Assembly: GCA_017466365.1 (NCBI GenBank)
Contig: JAFTUG010000010.1
Span: forward strand, 1 to 48,271
From: Clostridia bacterium
GTDB taxonomy: Bacteria > Bacillota > Clostridia > Oscillospirales > Acutalibacteraceae
Reading direction: 5' to 3'
Length of the DNA: 48,271 bases
In this document: in pieces, positions 1-9,201 of the stretch
Position numbering within the stretch: the first letter of the stretch is position 1
How the letters are laid out: each line of letters begins with the position of its first letter
The notes under the pieces: generated by a model
Told to the model about the DNA's origin: nothing
Seen by the model: only the letters and a program-made list of their open reading frames with translations
Databases searched by the model: none
Position numbers and translations under genes: made by a program

Positions 1-62
1 GTTGGTAGAGCAGTGGACTGAAAATCCACGTGTCGTTGGTTCGATTCCGACCGGAGGCACCA
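1..62 (+). tRNA. tRNA-Phe (GAA), 5' end cut off by the window
   Basis: The anticodon stem-loop has loop CTGAAAA, which gives anticodon GAA. The T arm (gttgg, ttcgatt, ccgac) is followed by the 3' acceptor strand cggaggc, discriminator A and an encoded CCA at 60-62. The 5' acceptor strand lies outside the window. It is the first of three closely spaced tRNA genes. Confidence 0.93.
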
Positions 63-69
63 AATAGGT

Positions 70-145
70 GCGGATGTAGCTCATCTGGTAGAGCGCCACC
101 TTGCCAAGGTGGAGGTAGCGAGTTCGAGCCTCGTCATCCGCTCCA
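70..145 (+). tRNA. tRNA-Gly (GCC)
   Basis: The acceptor strands gcggatg (70-76) and catccgc (135-141) pair perfectly. The anticodon loop TTGCCAA gives GCC. The discriminator is T and CCA is encoded at 143-145. The gene is 76 nt and complete, 8 nt after tRNA-Phe, so the cluster is probably one transcript. Confidence 0.97.
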
Positions 146-158
146 TTTAATTTAATAT

Positions 159-233
<75 letters not shown>

Positions 234-855
234 CTCTTTAAGCCCTGAAACCCTTGTATATCAACGGTTTCGGGGTTTTTCCATTTTTTGTCAGCGCTCT
301 CTATTATTTCTTTATTGGCATTAAAATTTACCAAACCTTTACCAAACTTTGCCGTTTTTTGGCTTTTTTTGCCCTTTTTTTGAGTTTTTACGGCATTTAT
401 ACGGACTTTTACGGACTTTTCGGACTGCTCAGGCAGTCTTTTTTTATTGCTTTTATAAATTTTTATTCCAATTGATTTTATCGGAAACTAATTTCTGCTT
501 TCATTTTCTGACTTATCACAATGAGAAAGAGGTTTAGAGGACCTCGATGTCATCATTTTCTTAAACAGAAAAAGCCTTATTTATCAACGGTTTCAGAGAT
601 TTTTGCTTTGGCTTAATGCTGTTTTTTTACCAAACTGATACCAAACTTTACTTTTTATGAATCGTTTTAGTTTGGTAAATAGTTGGTTTTGGGTTTCTTA
701 CGAACTTTTCAGATTGATAAAGCAGTCCCTTTTTAAAGAAAAAATAATTTTTGTATGACCTACAAACCTCTGAAGATAATCTACTCAAAAAATTATAGAT
801 TTTTCTTTGCTTTTATGTTATATTGAAAATATCCGGTTATGAGAGGAGGCGGAAT
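234..855. other. non-coding left end of the island with two degenerate tandem arm segments
   Basis: No convincing gene is present; the short ORFs are T-rich low-complexity readings. Two parallel segments can be aligned by eye (about 243-455 and 572-745). Each starts with a hairpin around ttatcaacggtttc, then carries paired accaaac motifs (327-350 and 637-653), then acgaac/ggacttttc and cagtc-type sequence. The same ttaccaaac(t)tttacc motif lies beside the integrase at about 28491-28507, so these are plausible integrase arm-binding sites. A possible -10 (TATATT, 819-824) serves the next gene. Confidence 0.55.
243..282 (+). terminator. terminator downstream of tRNA-Cys
   Basis: The arms ccctgaaacccttg and caacggtttcgggg enclose a tatat loop and are followed by a T run. 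A relative of this hairpin follows the other att copy (28619-28664) and a decayed one lies at about 572-600, so it belongs to the repeated tRNA-flanking sequence. Confidence 0.75.
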
Positions 856-2517
856 ATGATTAAGACACAGAAAAAGACTCTGATTTATCTTGTCTGTGCA
901 TTGGTTCTTGCAATGGCAGGCATACTCTATAACGGCATCAACTTTCCGCTTACCAACTCATTTTCGGGGAATGCATTTACGATTCTTCCTCATATGATTT
1001 TTGTTGCATTAACATTCGGCTGGGTTATTTCCCTGCGACGCAGAATTCTTGATAAAAGAATCCGAAGCTATCTGATTTCCGTCGGTATGCTTATGTCATT
1101 CTGGCTTGCAGAGAGAACGACGAAATGGTTTTTTATTTCTGAATTTTCTGATTTGTGCCGATACCTGTGGTATGCTTTTTACATTCCGATGATTCTTATT
1201 CCGCTTCTCGGCGTATTTATCACAACCTATATCGGAAAACCCGAAACATACAAAATGCCGTGGTGGCTCAATCTTCTTTATATCCCTGCATTCGCACTCA
1301 TTATTTTTGTTTTCACAAACGATTTTCATAATCTCGTGTTTGAATTCCCGAACGGAATTTACTATTTCAATGAACAATACGAATACGGTTTCGGTTTTTA
1401 TATAGTTGCTGCATGGTTCATTATTCTCGGCTTTTATTTTGTAATTTCCCTCGTTATCAAAAGCCGTGTGCCCGGCAGTAAAACATTCCAGAAATTGCCT
1501 CTTATTATTATGGCTTGCTCGGTTGTTTTCTGGGTGCTTTATGCTCTTGGTCTTATCAACGCCGATCTTACTGCTGTTGACTGCCTTATGATTACTCTTC
1601 TCCTTGAAAGTGCAATTCAGAGCGGTCTCATCCGTTCAAATTCGGGTTACACGGAATTTTTTGAAATTTCAACGGTTGCGGCGCAGGTGGTTGATAAGAA
1701 TTATCATACTATGTTTATATCTTCCTATGCCGACGATTTGCCCGATGATGTGATGCAAAATGCTTTGGACAGCCCCGTCGAGCTCGGAAAAACAATGCTT
1801 CACGGCAAGCCTGTTTCGGGCGGATACGTATTCTGGCAGAACGATATAAAAGAAATCAAAAAGCTGATGAAAAGCCTTGAAGAAACCCGTGAAAGGCTCA
1901 GCGAAAACAACTTTCTGCTGAAAGCGGAAATTGATATGAACGAGCAGAAAGCACGTTTTGAAGAAAAGAACAGACTCTATGACCGTATTGCCCGTGACGT
2001 TTCATCACAGCTTATAAAAGCGGAAGAATTGCTCACTCGCGCAAAGCAAAATCCTGAAGAAGCTCACAATGCGCTGGCAAAAATCTGTGTTATAAGTGCA
2101 TACATAAAACGAAGAAGCAATCTGCTTTTGCTCAGCGAAGAAAACAAAATCATTTCTTCATCGGAGCTTGAATTCTGCCTTCGTGAATCCCTTGACAATA
2201 TCCGCTTGCTCGGTGTTCATTCATCGTTAAAGAGCAAATGCTCGGGCAATCTGGATGTTGAAAATGCAGTTGCCGTTTACGACTTGTTTGAAAAAACAGC
2301 CGAGTTATTCATTGACGATATCAATGCACTTATGGTATCGCTCAGATGTGAAAACTCCGTTATTAAGCTTAATCTCCAGATAGGTCTGAATGACGGTACC
2401 GATACTTCTGCACTGAACACACTTTCTTTAGCCAATGGAAGTGTTACCTGCGATGTTGATGAAAACGATGTTGCGGTTTGTATTCTTCTTTCCGAAGGAG
2501 GTGCATCGGATGATTAA
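856..2517 (+). CDS. membrane histidine-kinase-like protein, degenerate ATPase end
   Basis: The 553-aa start at 856 is chosen because GAGGAGG lies just upstream; an ATG 33 nt earlier has no ribosome binding site. The N-terminal half (about residues 5-255) has roughly seven to eight hydrophobic helices, like the 7TM-type N-terminal region of some clostridial kinases. A PAS-like stretch, a long coiled coil (about 330-385) and a helix-rich segment with an IKRRSNLLL motif follow. That motif is reminiscent of a kinase core, but no N-box or glycine-rich G boxes are visible in the C-terminus. It overlaps the next kinase gene by 8 bp and probably forms a two-component operon with it. I infer a sensory partner or pseudokinase rather than an active kinase. 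Confidence 0.75.
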   Translation: MIKTQKKTLIYLVCALVLAMAGILYNGINFPLTNSFSGNAFTILPHMIFVALTFGWVISLRRRILDKRIRSYLISVGMLMSFWLAERTTKWFFISEFSDLCRYLWYAFYIPMILIPLLGVFITTYIGKPETYKMPWWLNLLYIPAFALIIFVFTNDFHNLVFEFPNGIYYFNEQYEYGFGFYIVAAWFIILGFYFVISLVIKSRVPGSKTFQKLPLIIMACSVVFWVLYALGLINADLTAVDCLMITLLLESAIQSGLIRSNSGYTEFFEISTVAAQVVDKNYHTMFISSYADDLPDDVMQNALDSPVELGKTMLHGKPVSGGYVFWQNDIKEIKKLMKSLEETRERLSENNFLLKAEIDMNEQKARFEEKNRLYDRIARDVSSQLIKAEELLTRAKQNPEEAHNALAKICVISAYIKRRSNLLLLSEENKIISSSELEFCLRESLDNIRLLGVHSSLKSKCSGNLDVENAVAVYDLFEKTAELFIDDINALMVSLRCENSVIKLNLQIGLNDGTDTSALNTLSLANGSVTCDVDENDVAVCILLSEGGASDD

Positions 2518-3790
2518 CCTTCTTGAAACGGGAACTTTTATTCAGGCGTTATTTATGTCGGTTTTGTTCCTTGAGGCCGTAATAAATATTTGCTGTGTTC
2601 CGAATCTTTTTCTCCGCGATTTCAAGCCTCTGACAAAGGTGTTTACCGCTCTTTTCAATCTTGCAGGCTTTGCTCTGCTTGTTGTTCTTACAACGGGACT
2701 CAACGCATTTATTTTCAACTGGGATATTCCGTATCCGAGCACACTGCTTCTTGAAAATGCGGAATATTCTCTGATTTATATTTTGGCAAATCTTGCTTTT
2801 CTTGTTTTCCTTGGTGTCGGAGAAATCCGTTACCGCAAAAACAGCGTTTCGTCGCTTTCCATAAAAGAAAGCTTCGACCATCTTCCGACAGGTCTTTGCT
2901 TTTCAAAAGCAAACGGTACCGTTCAGCTTGTAAACCACAAAATGAACGAGCTGGGATATATTCTGACGGGCGAAGAAATTCAGAATGCCAACAAATTCTG
3001 GAAGGCACTTGTAAACGGTGATGTTCTTCCCGACGTTCACCGTATTTCCGACAGCAAGCAGCCCGAATACCGTCTGTCTGACGGAACGGTTTATACTTTC
3101 AGACGTGAAAAGGTTGAAAATGTTTTTCAGATCACCGCAACCGATACAACAAGCCTTCACAAGCTTACAAACAGACTTCGTATGAACAACGAAGAGCTTG
3201 AAGAAATGAACGCAAGACTCAGGCATTACGGCGAAACCGTTGACGAAACAACAAGGGCAAGAGAACGCCTTGAAACAAAAATCCGTATTCACAGCGAACT
3301 CGGTCAGGCACTTCTCGCAACCCGTCATACGTTGAGTTTGCCCGAAGCCGATTTTCAGCCGATTATCAGCACGTGGAACAGAAACATTGCCGTTCTTCGC
3401 ACAGAAGCTGAACCTGCGCAGAACAGCGGTCTGCTTAACACACTCATTGATATTGCCGAATCAGCAGGTGTTACCGTTGAAATCAGCGGTGAATTCCCGA
3501 TGAACGATGCAATCGGCAGTATACTGACTTCCGCCGCAACGGAAGCGCTGACAAACGCCGTTATCCACGCAGACGCCAAAACTCTGTTTGTTGAGTTTTA
3601 TGAAACAGAGGATGGCTATAATGCCAGATATACCAACGACGGAAATCAACCGACAAAAGAAATACACGAGGGCGGCGGTCTTGGTTCGCTCCGCAGTAAA
3701 ATTGAACGTCTGGGCGGAAATATGGAAATTCAGTCTGTACCGCAGTTTGTTATGACTGTGCAGATGCCGAAAGAGGTGAAATTATTTTGA
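2510..3790 (+). CDS. membrane sensor histidine kinase (NarL-partner type)
   Basis: The start at 2510 follows GGAGGTG; the longer ORF start at 2435 lacks a ribosome binding site. The 426-aa protein has about three N-terminal membrane helices (residues 10-105), a PAS-like region (about 120-215) and a coiled coil (220-258). The dimerisation segment has RIHSELGQ with His261 as the likely phosphorylated residue, as in HisKA_3 kinases. The ATPase domain shows an N box EALTNAVIHA (345-354), a DG motif near 377 and GGGLGSLRSKIERLGG (388-403). It would phosphorylate the regulator encoded next, which overlaps its stop codon. The signal sensed is unknown. Confidence 0.88.
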   Translation: MINLLETGTFIQALFMSVLFLEAVINICCVPNLFLRDFKPLTKVFTALFNLAGFALLVVLTTGLNAFIFNWDIPYPSTLLLENAEYSLIYILANLAFLVFLGVGEIRYRKNSVSSLSIKESFDHLPTGLCFSKANGTVQLVNHKMNELGYILTGEEIQNANKFWKALVNGDVLPDVHRISDSKQPEYRLSDGTVYTFRREKVENVFQITATDTTSLHKLTNRLRMNNEELEEMNARLRHYGETVDETTRARERLETKIRIHSELGQALLATRHTLSLPEADFQPIISTWNRNIAVLRTEAEPAQNSGLLNTLIDIAESAGVTVEISGEFPMNDAIGSILTSAATEALTNAVIHADAKTLFVEFYETEDGYNARYTNDGNQPTKEIHEGGGLGSLRSKIERLGGNMEIQSVPQFVMTVQMPKEVKLF

Positions 3791-4419
3791 TTAACGTTCT
3801 TATTGTTGAAGATGACCCCATGGCTCGCAAGCTGCTTGAAATTTACATAAACGACAGCGAAGAATATAAGCTTTCGCAATCTATCGAAAGTGCGGCAATG
3901 GCAGAGCTTTACTGCCGCAGAAACCCCATTGACCTTATTCTTATGGATGTCTGCACGGCAATGGATGCAAACGGACTTGATGCGGCGGCAAAAATCAAAA
4001 AGAGCTGTCCTCATATCAAAATAATCATTGTTACAAGTCAGCCCGAATTCAGTTTTATCGAAAGAGCAAGAAAAGCGGGAGTTGAAAGCTTCTGGTATAA
4101 AAGTGCATCGGCAGAGGAAATCATCGAGGTTATGAACAGAACGATGGCGGGTGATTCCGTTTATCCCGACACAACTCCTTCACTCAGACTCGGAGAAGCA
4201 CTCAACGTTGATTTCACGGAAAAAGAGCTTCTTGTTTTGCGTGAGGTTGTTGACGGCGAAGCTGATGCGGATATAGCCGAAAAGCTCGGTATGTCCGTAC
4301 GTACCGTCAAGGCTCACATTCAGAATATGCGTGATAAAACGGGCTTCCGTAATCGCACCGAACTTGCGGTAAGAGTGCGTGAAAGCGGTCTTGTCATCAA
4401 TGACCATAAAACAGAATAA
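3787..4419 (+). CDS. NarL/FixJ-family response regulator
   Basis: This 210-aa protein starts with TTG at 3787, 9-10 nt after GAGGTG, and overlaps the kinase stop. The receiver domain has the acidic pair Glu8-Asp9-Asp10, phosphoacceptor Asp54 (LILMDV), Thr83 and Lys105. The C-terminus is a LuxR-type helix-turn-helix (about 143-205) with the DIAEKLGMSVRTVKAH signature. It ends the kinase operon at a strong terminator. The next four transcription units all begin with a common box centred near -40.5. I infer that this regulator binds it; that is not shown by the sequence alone. Confidence 0.92.
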   Translation: MINVLIVEDDPMARKLLEIYINDSEEYKLSQSIESAAMAELYCRRNPIDLILMDVCTAMDANGLDAAAKIKKSCPHIKIIIVTSQPEFSFIERARKAGVESFWYKSASAEEIIEVMNRTMAGDSVYPDTTPSLRLGEALNVDFTEKELLVLREVVDGEADADIAEKLGMSVRTVKAHIQNMRDKTGFRNRTELAVRVRESGLVINDHKTE

Positions 4420-4437
4420 ATCATCCTATCAATTTGG

Positions 4438-4464
4438 CGGCAGAGTAATCTGCCGTCTTTTTTT
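4438..4464 (+). terminator. intrinsic terminator after the two-component operon
   Basis: The hairpin CGGCAGA-gtaa-TCTGCCG is followed by a long T run. Near-identical terminators occur at 7817, 9202 and 23918. Confidence 0.93.
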
Positions 4465-4493
4465 GAAAATTTTTTAAATAAATTTCCGTTTTT

Positions 4494-4535
4494 GCACTAA
4501 AGTACAATGTGCAAACCGAAAAAAGGTGATAGAAT
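4494..4535 (+). promoter_or_regulatory. regulon promoter 1: activator box plus -10
   Basis: GCACTAAAGTACAATG (4494-4509) is followed by 20 nt and then TAGAAT (4530-4535) as -10. With the -10 at about -12, the box covers -48 to -33, which is class II activator geometry; no TTGACA-like -35 is present. The extended form TGCAC...GTGCA (4493-4513) is a partial palindrome. Confidence 0.75.
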
Positions 4536-4603
4536 TACGATGTAAGAATGTATACTGACAAAAGTATACTCATTATGAACAACACGAAAGGAGAAAATTT
4601 CTG

Positions 4604-7600
4604 ATGAAAATTTTCAAAAAATCATTGGCAATACTGCTCTGCCTGATTATGGCGGTCGGTATTATGCCTCTCTCTGCAGTCGCAAAAGATGATGATGTGG
4701 TTAAGGTAGACCATGTTACTGTTAAGACAAACAGTATCTTTAAAGTTGGTGAACCGTTACCTAAAGACTTCAAAGCAGATTATACTGACCATCTGTTCAA
4801 ATTGGAGGATGTAGATTGGTCTTGTACCGAAGTCTACAATGAATGGGATTACAAATCACTCGGTGCCTTTTCCAACGCAGGCGACACATTTGAGAAGGGT
4901 CGCGGTTATGAGCTTGTATTGACTTTCTATTCCGATCAGAAGGAAGTCGATGTAAAAAAATTCACGCTGAAAACCGGTGACAATACATATACTTCATATG
5001 GAACAAGCAGCGGCGTTGCACTTCGCCAAAGCAATGTTTTGTATTATCATCAGCCTTATACATTGGCATATTTCTACATTCCTTTTACGGAGTTAGGTCA
5101 TAAAGTTACAACTTATGACGAACTTCAGTCTGCGCTTCTCAAGAGCGAGGACTATGTAATCACTCTCGGAAAAGATATTACAAAAGAAATCGGTCTCGGA
5201 AAAACAGAAGAGAGCGAAGCAGCTCAACTTACCGTCAACGGCAAAAAGTGGCTCAACCTCAACGGCAAAAAGCTCAAGGTAGTTGACCATTCCGATGTAA
5301 CAAGCGACAAGGATGAATCACTTAGGTCATACAGAACCCTTTTCACTGTTTCAGAGGGTGCAGAATTAATAGTTGACGACACCCGAGGCAAAGGTGAAAT
5401 AAAATACGATGCTCACTTTATTTCGCCAAACTTTTTTGCTATAGTTTATGACGAAGCTTACTATTTCAGTGTTCCTGAAAGAAACATGTTTAATGTTCGC
5501 GGTAAGCTTACCGTAAACGGCGGTAAATTTGATGCCGGTGGTGCTAAAGAGCAATATCTTGCCGATGAAGCATGCAATGCTTATCAGATTGCAGCAGGCT
5601 ATATCTGTAAAACTGAAGGCAGTGGTCAGGCGACTTTTAACGGCGGCGAATTTATCGGTCATACATTTTCCGAAAAAATTGAACAATATTATCGTGTAGT
5701 AATGCCGGGCCCGCAATCAGATAAATTCAAGGAATTTAACGGTGGACCGTATTATGTCCTCAGCGGTAACATTACAATAAACGGCGGCGATTTCATCAAT
5801 GAGGGTGTCGGAGCTTTTGTTGACAAAGAAAATTCATCAAAGCTGAAGATTTTTAACGGAAGTTTCGATGTTAAAACACATTCTAAATTACGCGCTCCCA
5901 TTACAGACTCAGTAGATAACTCCTGCATGGATTGGGAAGTGGCAGCATTCAACATTCCTGAAGGTTCATGGAACAGCAATGATTCTCTTTTCCTCAAGGA
6001 CGGAAAGCTTTGCTTTAGTCCTGCAAAGGATTTTCTTGATGACTATGCAGAGGACGCTCGCATTGATATTTTTAAAATCGATTTTTATCGTGCAAATCCC
6101 GGACTTTCAGGCAAAAACATAATAGCAGAGGTAAATTATGCTATAGGTACAGAAGAATTCACCGTTGTTGGTCAAACATCAACAACATACACTAACTTCC
6201 TCTATTCAGCAAAGTTACCTCCGCAGTACCTTATCGACAAGGGTTATGTACTTAATATCAGAGGTACTTTGTTTGACCCGTCCGGCAAGCAGTTGTATAT
6301 GGAAGCAGAAGATGACAGCTATGTTACTTTGTATCCTGAGGACTATTGCACAACTCCCGGCACATATACATATAAGGTTACCTTTGTGCTTATGGATAAG
6401 GATGGTAAGCTTTGCGGTGTTAAACCCTACACAGTGCTTATCAATGCCGTTACTCCTTGTGAAACTCACAATTACAATGTAATCAAAAACACTGCAACCT
6501 GCACATGGCGTGGCACAATAACCGAAGTCTGTACCAAGTGCGGTAATGTCAATACAGACACCAGTGCTGCTCTCGGTCACACATATGAAGAATATTCAGA
6601 TCCCTGGTCATCTGATAGTATGTACCATTGGAAGTATTGCTACAGATGTAATAAGACTTTCGACAAAGGAGTCCACGGTTACAGAGCAGGTGAAAGCGTA
6701 TGCGTGACCTGCGGTCTTGACAACAGCTGCGACTACGGCAACGCAATGGATCTTGAACGCAATGAAACTCACCATTGGTGGGCTTGTGAAACTCATGCTC
6801 CCGAAGATGCCTGCCCCAATGACCACAAGTTGGAATATGGTGCACACGAAGCGTGTTCTTATGAAGATCTTGAGGGAAGTACATTGGACGGCGTTACAAA
6901 CACACTCTACAACTGTGGCGAAGGCTATGTCTGCGACGGCTGCGGTCACTATTTTGGTGAAACGGGTAATCATACATGGGTAATGTGGAGAAGAATTCCG
7001 GCAACCTGCTATTCAGAAGGTAGAAATATTTACAAATGCACCAACAGCGGTAAAATTGACCCGAAAGGCAACACAGTCAACTGTGGCTACAAGTATGTCA
7101 CAATCCCTAAAACAGATCATACATGGACTCTTGTAAGCGACACCGCAACCTGTAAGGCAGGCGGCAAGGCAACTTATAAATGCACAACAACAGGCTGCAC
7201 AGAAACAAAGGTTGTTGATTCTCCGGCAACAGGTCATATCTACGGTCTTGTTTCCGACACGGCAACCTGTACTTCGAGCGGCGAGGCAACATATAAGTGC
7301 AATACCTGCAGTGCAAGCTATAAGGAAGTTTCACCCGCAAAGGGTCATAACCACATCGAGGATTCCTATGTAGCACCCACAACCGAAGCTGAAGGCAAAA
7401 TCACCTATAAGTGCACCGATTGCGGCAACGTCAAAACGGAAACACTCGAAAAGCTTTCTGTTATCAGAGAGCCCAAAACAAAGAGTATCAACTGCAAAGA
7501 CGGTGTTCTTATCCGCCCGAATTTTGCGGTTATCCCCGAAGGCGCAAAGGTTGAATGGACCGCAAGCAACGGTTGCTTCAACTGGAGCGTTGATGCAGAG

Positions 7601-7801
7601 GGTAACGTTAAAGCAATTTCAAATTCAAGCGGTGACACAACCTTCTCTGCAAAAGTCAAGCTTGCAGACGGCACATATATGACCGATATGTACGGCAACG
7701 AGGTTGTTGACCAGACAACTGTCAAATCAAACGCAGGCTTCTTCCAGAAGATTATCGGCTTCTTCAAGGGTCTGTTCGGTCTTACAAAGATTCACGAATA
7801 A
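4604..7801 (+). CDS. large secreted protein: beta-helix-like repeats, Cys-pair repeats, Ig-like domain
   Basis: The ribosome binding site AAAGGAG precedes this 1065-aa ORF. Residues 1-26 form a signal peptide (charged start, hydrophobic core, AVA-K cleavage). Residues about 200-425 contain repeated NGG-x-F steps (VNGGKFDAG, FNGGEFIGH, INGGDFINE), suggesting a right-handed beta-helix. Residues about 615-960 hold many CxxC pairs in units of the form TATC...TYKCxxC, common in clostridial surface proteins. Residues about 960-1045 resemble a bacterial Ig-like domain. The C-terminus has the FFQKIIGFFKGLFG tail, a variant of the tail on two other secreted proteins of the island. It stands alone between two terminators and is driven by box promoter 1. 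No enzyme motif is visible; a surface or adhesive role is inference. Confidence 0.85.
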   Translation: MKIFKKSLAILLCLIMAVGIMPLSAVAKDDDVVKVDHVTVKTNSIFKVGEPLPKDFKADYTDHLFKLEDVDWSCTEVYNEWDYKSLGAFSNAGDTFEKGRGYELVLTFYSDQKEVDVKKFTLKTGDNTYTSYGTSSGVALRQSNVLYYHQPYTLAYFYIPFTELGHKVTTYDELQSALLKSEDYVITLGKDITKEIGLGKTEESEAAQLTVNGKKWLNLNGKKLKVVDHSDVTSDKDESLRSYRTLFTVSEGAELIVDDTRGKGEIKYDAHFISPNFFAIVYDEAYYFSVPERNMFNVRGKLTVNGGKFDAGGAKEQYLADEACNAYQIAAGYICKTEGSGQATFNGGEFIGHTFSEKIEQYYRVVMPGPQSDKFKEFNGGPYYVLSGNITINGGDFINEGVGAFVDKENSSKLKIFNGSFDVKTHSKLRAPITDSVDNSCMDWEVAAFNIPEGSWNSNDSLFLKDGKLCFSPAKDFLDDYAEDARIDIFKIDFYRANPGLSGKNIIAEVNYAIGTEEFTVVGQTSTTYTNFLYSAKLPPQYLIDKGYVLNIRGTLFDPSGKQLYMEAEDDSYVTLYPEDYCTTPGTYTYKVTFVLMDKDGKLCGVKPYTVLINAVTPCETHNYNVIKNTATCTWRGTITEVCTKCGNVNTDTSAALGHTYEEYSDPWSSDSMYHWKYCYRCNKTFDKGVHGYRAGESVCVTCGLDNSCDYGNAMDLERNETHHWWACETHAPEDACPNDHKLEYGAHEACSYEDLEGSTLDGVTNTLYNCGEGYVCDGCGHYFGETGNHTWVMWRRIPATCYSEGRNIYKCTNSGKIDPKGNTVNCGYKYVTIPKTDHTWTLVSDTATCKAGGKATYKCTTTGCTETKVVDSPATGHIYGLVSDTATCTSSGEATYKCNTCSASYKEVSPAKGHNHIEDSYVAPTTEAEGKITYKCTDCGNVKTETLEKLSVIREPKTKSINCKDGVLIRPNFAVIPEGAKVEWTASNGCFNWSVDAEGNVKAISNSSGDTTFSAKVKLADGTYMTDMYGNEVVDQTTVKSNAGFFQKIIGFFKGLFGLTKIHE

Positions 7802-7816
7802 TTCAATTACCCAAGG

Positions 7817-7842
7817 CGGCAGAGCAATCTGCCGTCTTTTTT
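7817..7842 (+). terminator. intrinsic terminator
   Basis: The hairpin CGGCAGA-gcaa-TCTGCCG is followed by TCTTTTTT, the same module as at 4438, 9202 and 23918. Confidence 0.93.
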
Positions 7843-7864
7843 ATGGATAATCAAACGGCAACAA

Positions 7865-7893
7865 CGTAGGGGCGACGTTTCGTCGCCCCTACG
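7865..7893. repeat. 13-bp palindrome with 3-nt loop
   Basis: The arms CGTAGGGGCGACG and CGTCGCCCCTACG are perfect, separated by TTT, with seven A residues after. It lies between a terminator and a box promoter, is much more GC-rich than its surroundings and is absent from the sister intergenic regions. It looks like a small mobile palindromic repeat or a second terminator. Confidence 0.8.
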
Positions 7894-7919
7894 AAAAAAA
7901 TTAAAAATTTTTCATTTCT

Positions 7920-7961
7920 GCACTAAAGTACAATGTGCAAACCGAAAAAAGGTGATAGAAT
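7920..7961 (+). promoter_or_regulatory. regulon promoter 2: activator box plus -10
   Basis: GCACTAAAGTACAATG (7920-7935), a 20-nt spacer and TAGAAT (7956-7961). The spacer is identical to promoter 1, so the whole promoter cassette is duplicated. Confidence 0.75.
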
Positions 7962-8016
7962 TATGATGTCAAGATATATCCTTGCGGATATACAAAAATG
8001 TAAAGGAGAGTTTTTT

Positions 8017-9183
8017 ATGAAGAAAACACGCAAGATTATAGCGGCTGTTATGGCAATCGTTATGATTGTTGCCGCAATTCCGATGACAGCTTTTGCGGCT
8101 GATTACACAATCGCACTCAACGAAACAAAGTCTGTTACCGCTCCTAAAGATGCTTATGCGGAATTAACCTTTACCCCCGAAGCAGACGGCAAATACGTTG
8201 TCTATTCCGATAACGGCGGCAAAGATGATGAAATTGACCCCTACGTTTATGTCTATGACGCTTTCGGCACTCGGATTGCATCTGATGATGATAATGATTA
8301 TACCTGGGATTATAATTTCTGCTGTGAGTTTGAAGCGGAAGCAGGTGAGGTTTACTATTTGCAATTTTGTGCTTATGATGACACTGTTACATATGACGTA
8401 ACAGTTGTAAATTATGCAGAAATCTCACATCAGCCCACAGCTGACGAGCCTTATGTTGAAATCGCTCCCGAAGTAAATGCTTCTTATCAGTGGTATAAAG
8501 TAAGAGAAGGCGAAGCAGAAATCACAGATAAGTACATAGTTAAAGTTGCAGAACTTGATACAGTTTCAACTTACAGTGAATCTGTAGGCTGGACTCCTGC
8601 TCATGAACCTGCAATTTATGATGAAGACAAAAATTATTATCACTTCTTCTGGATTTATCTTGAAGAAGGCGACAAATTAACTCTTGATATTAACGGTACT
8701 GTTGAAGAATGTATCGGTATTGAATCCGATGAAGATTATATAGATTATGAGTTAACAGCAAGCGAAACAAACGGAAGCTACACCTTTGAAGTGGAATACA
8801 CAGGTGTTTATGCCGTTTATTGCTACGGCGAGCCCGGTCTTACCGCAAAAGCAACTGTAAACGGCACATATCTTGAAAAGGTTGACGGCGCAACAGATGC
8901 AACACTCACTCCCGACGAAAAATGCGAGTATATCTGTATCGTGACTTACGATGCCGGCAGATATGAACTCTCCGACAAGGTTGAAATCACAGAGGTTATA
9001 TGCGAACATTCATACACAGACGGCAACGATGCAACCTGCGATCTTTGCGAATATAACCGTGCAGAAAACTGCGGTTGCAAGTGCCATCAGGGCGGTATCG
9101 CAGGCTTCTTCTTCAAGATTGTTCTCTTCTTCCAGAAACTTTTCGGTCAGAACAAAGTCTGCGCTTGTGGCATGAATCACTAA
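8017..9183 (+). CDS. secreted protein with PPC-like domain and conserved FF-tail
   Basis: The start at 8017 (388 aa) follows AAAGGAGAG; the longer in-frame ATG at 7933 lies inside the promoter box and cannot be used from this promoter. Residues 1-28 are a signal peptide ending TAFAA. Residues about 30-130 are beta-rich with the pattern of pre-peptidase C-terminal (PPC-like) domains (DGKYVVYS...YVYDAFGTRIASDDD). A second beta-rich stretch follows. The last 45 residues hold CxxC/CxC cysteines and GGIAGFFFKIVLFFQKLFG, nearly the same as in the 23109-23900 protein. Monocistronic between terminators. No catalytic motif is seen; extracellular or surface location is likely. Confidence 0.85.
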   Translation: MKKTRKIIAAVMAIVMIVAAIPMTAFAADYTIALNETKSVTAPKDAYAELTFTPEADGKYVVYSDNGGKDDEIDPYVYVYDAFGTRIASDDDNDYTWDYNFCCEFEAEAGEVYYLQFCAYDDTVTYDVTVVNYAEISHQPTADEPYVEIAPEVNASYQWYKVREGEAEITDKYIVKVAELDTVSTYSESVGWTPAHEPAIYDEDKNYYHFFWIYLEEGDKLTLDINGTVEECIGIESDEDYIDYELTASETNGSYTFEVEYTGVYAVYCYGEPGLTAKATVNGTYLEKVDGATDATLTPDEKCEYICIVTYDAGRYELSDKVEITEVICEHSYTDGNDATCDLCEYNRAENCGCKCHQGGIAGFFFKIVLFFQKLFGQNKVCACGMNH

Positions 9184-9201
9184 TTGAACAAACAAATCTG
9201 A

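Noticed and set aside
254-537. Two short ORFs rich in Phe/Leu after the tRNA genes
   Set aside because: T-rich low-complexity reading of the island left end; no ribosome binding site.
540-570. Trace of another tRNA-Cys end (acctcgat) before the second left-end segment
   Set aside because: Only 8 nt match, too short to distinguish from chance.
7933-8016. N-terminal extension of the 388-aa secreted protein
   Set aside because: The upstream ATG lies in the promoter box, ahead of the expected transcript start, and would hide the signal peptide.
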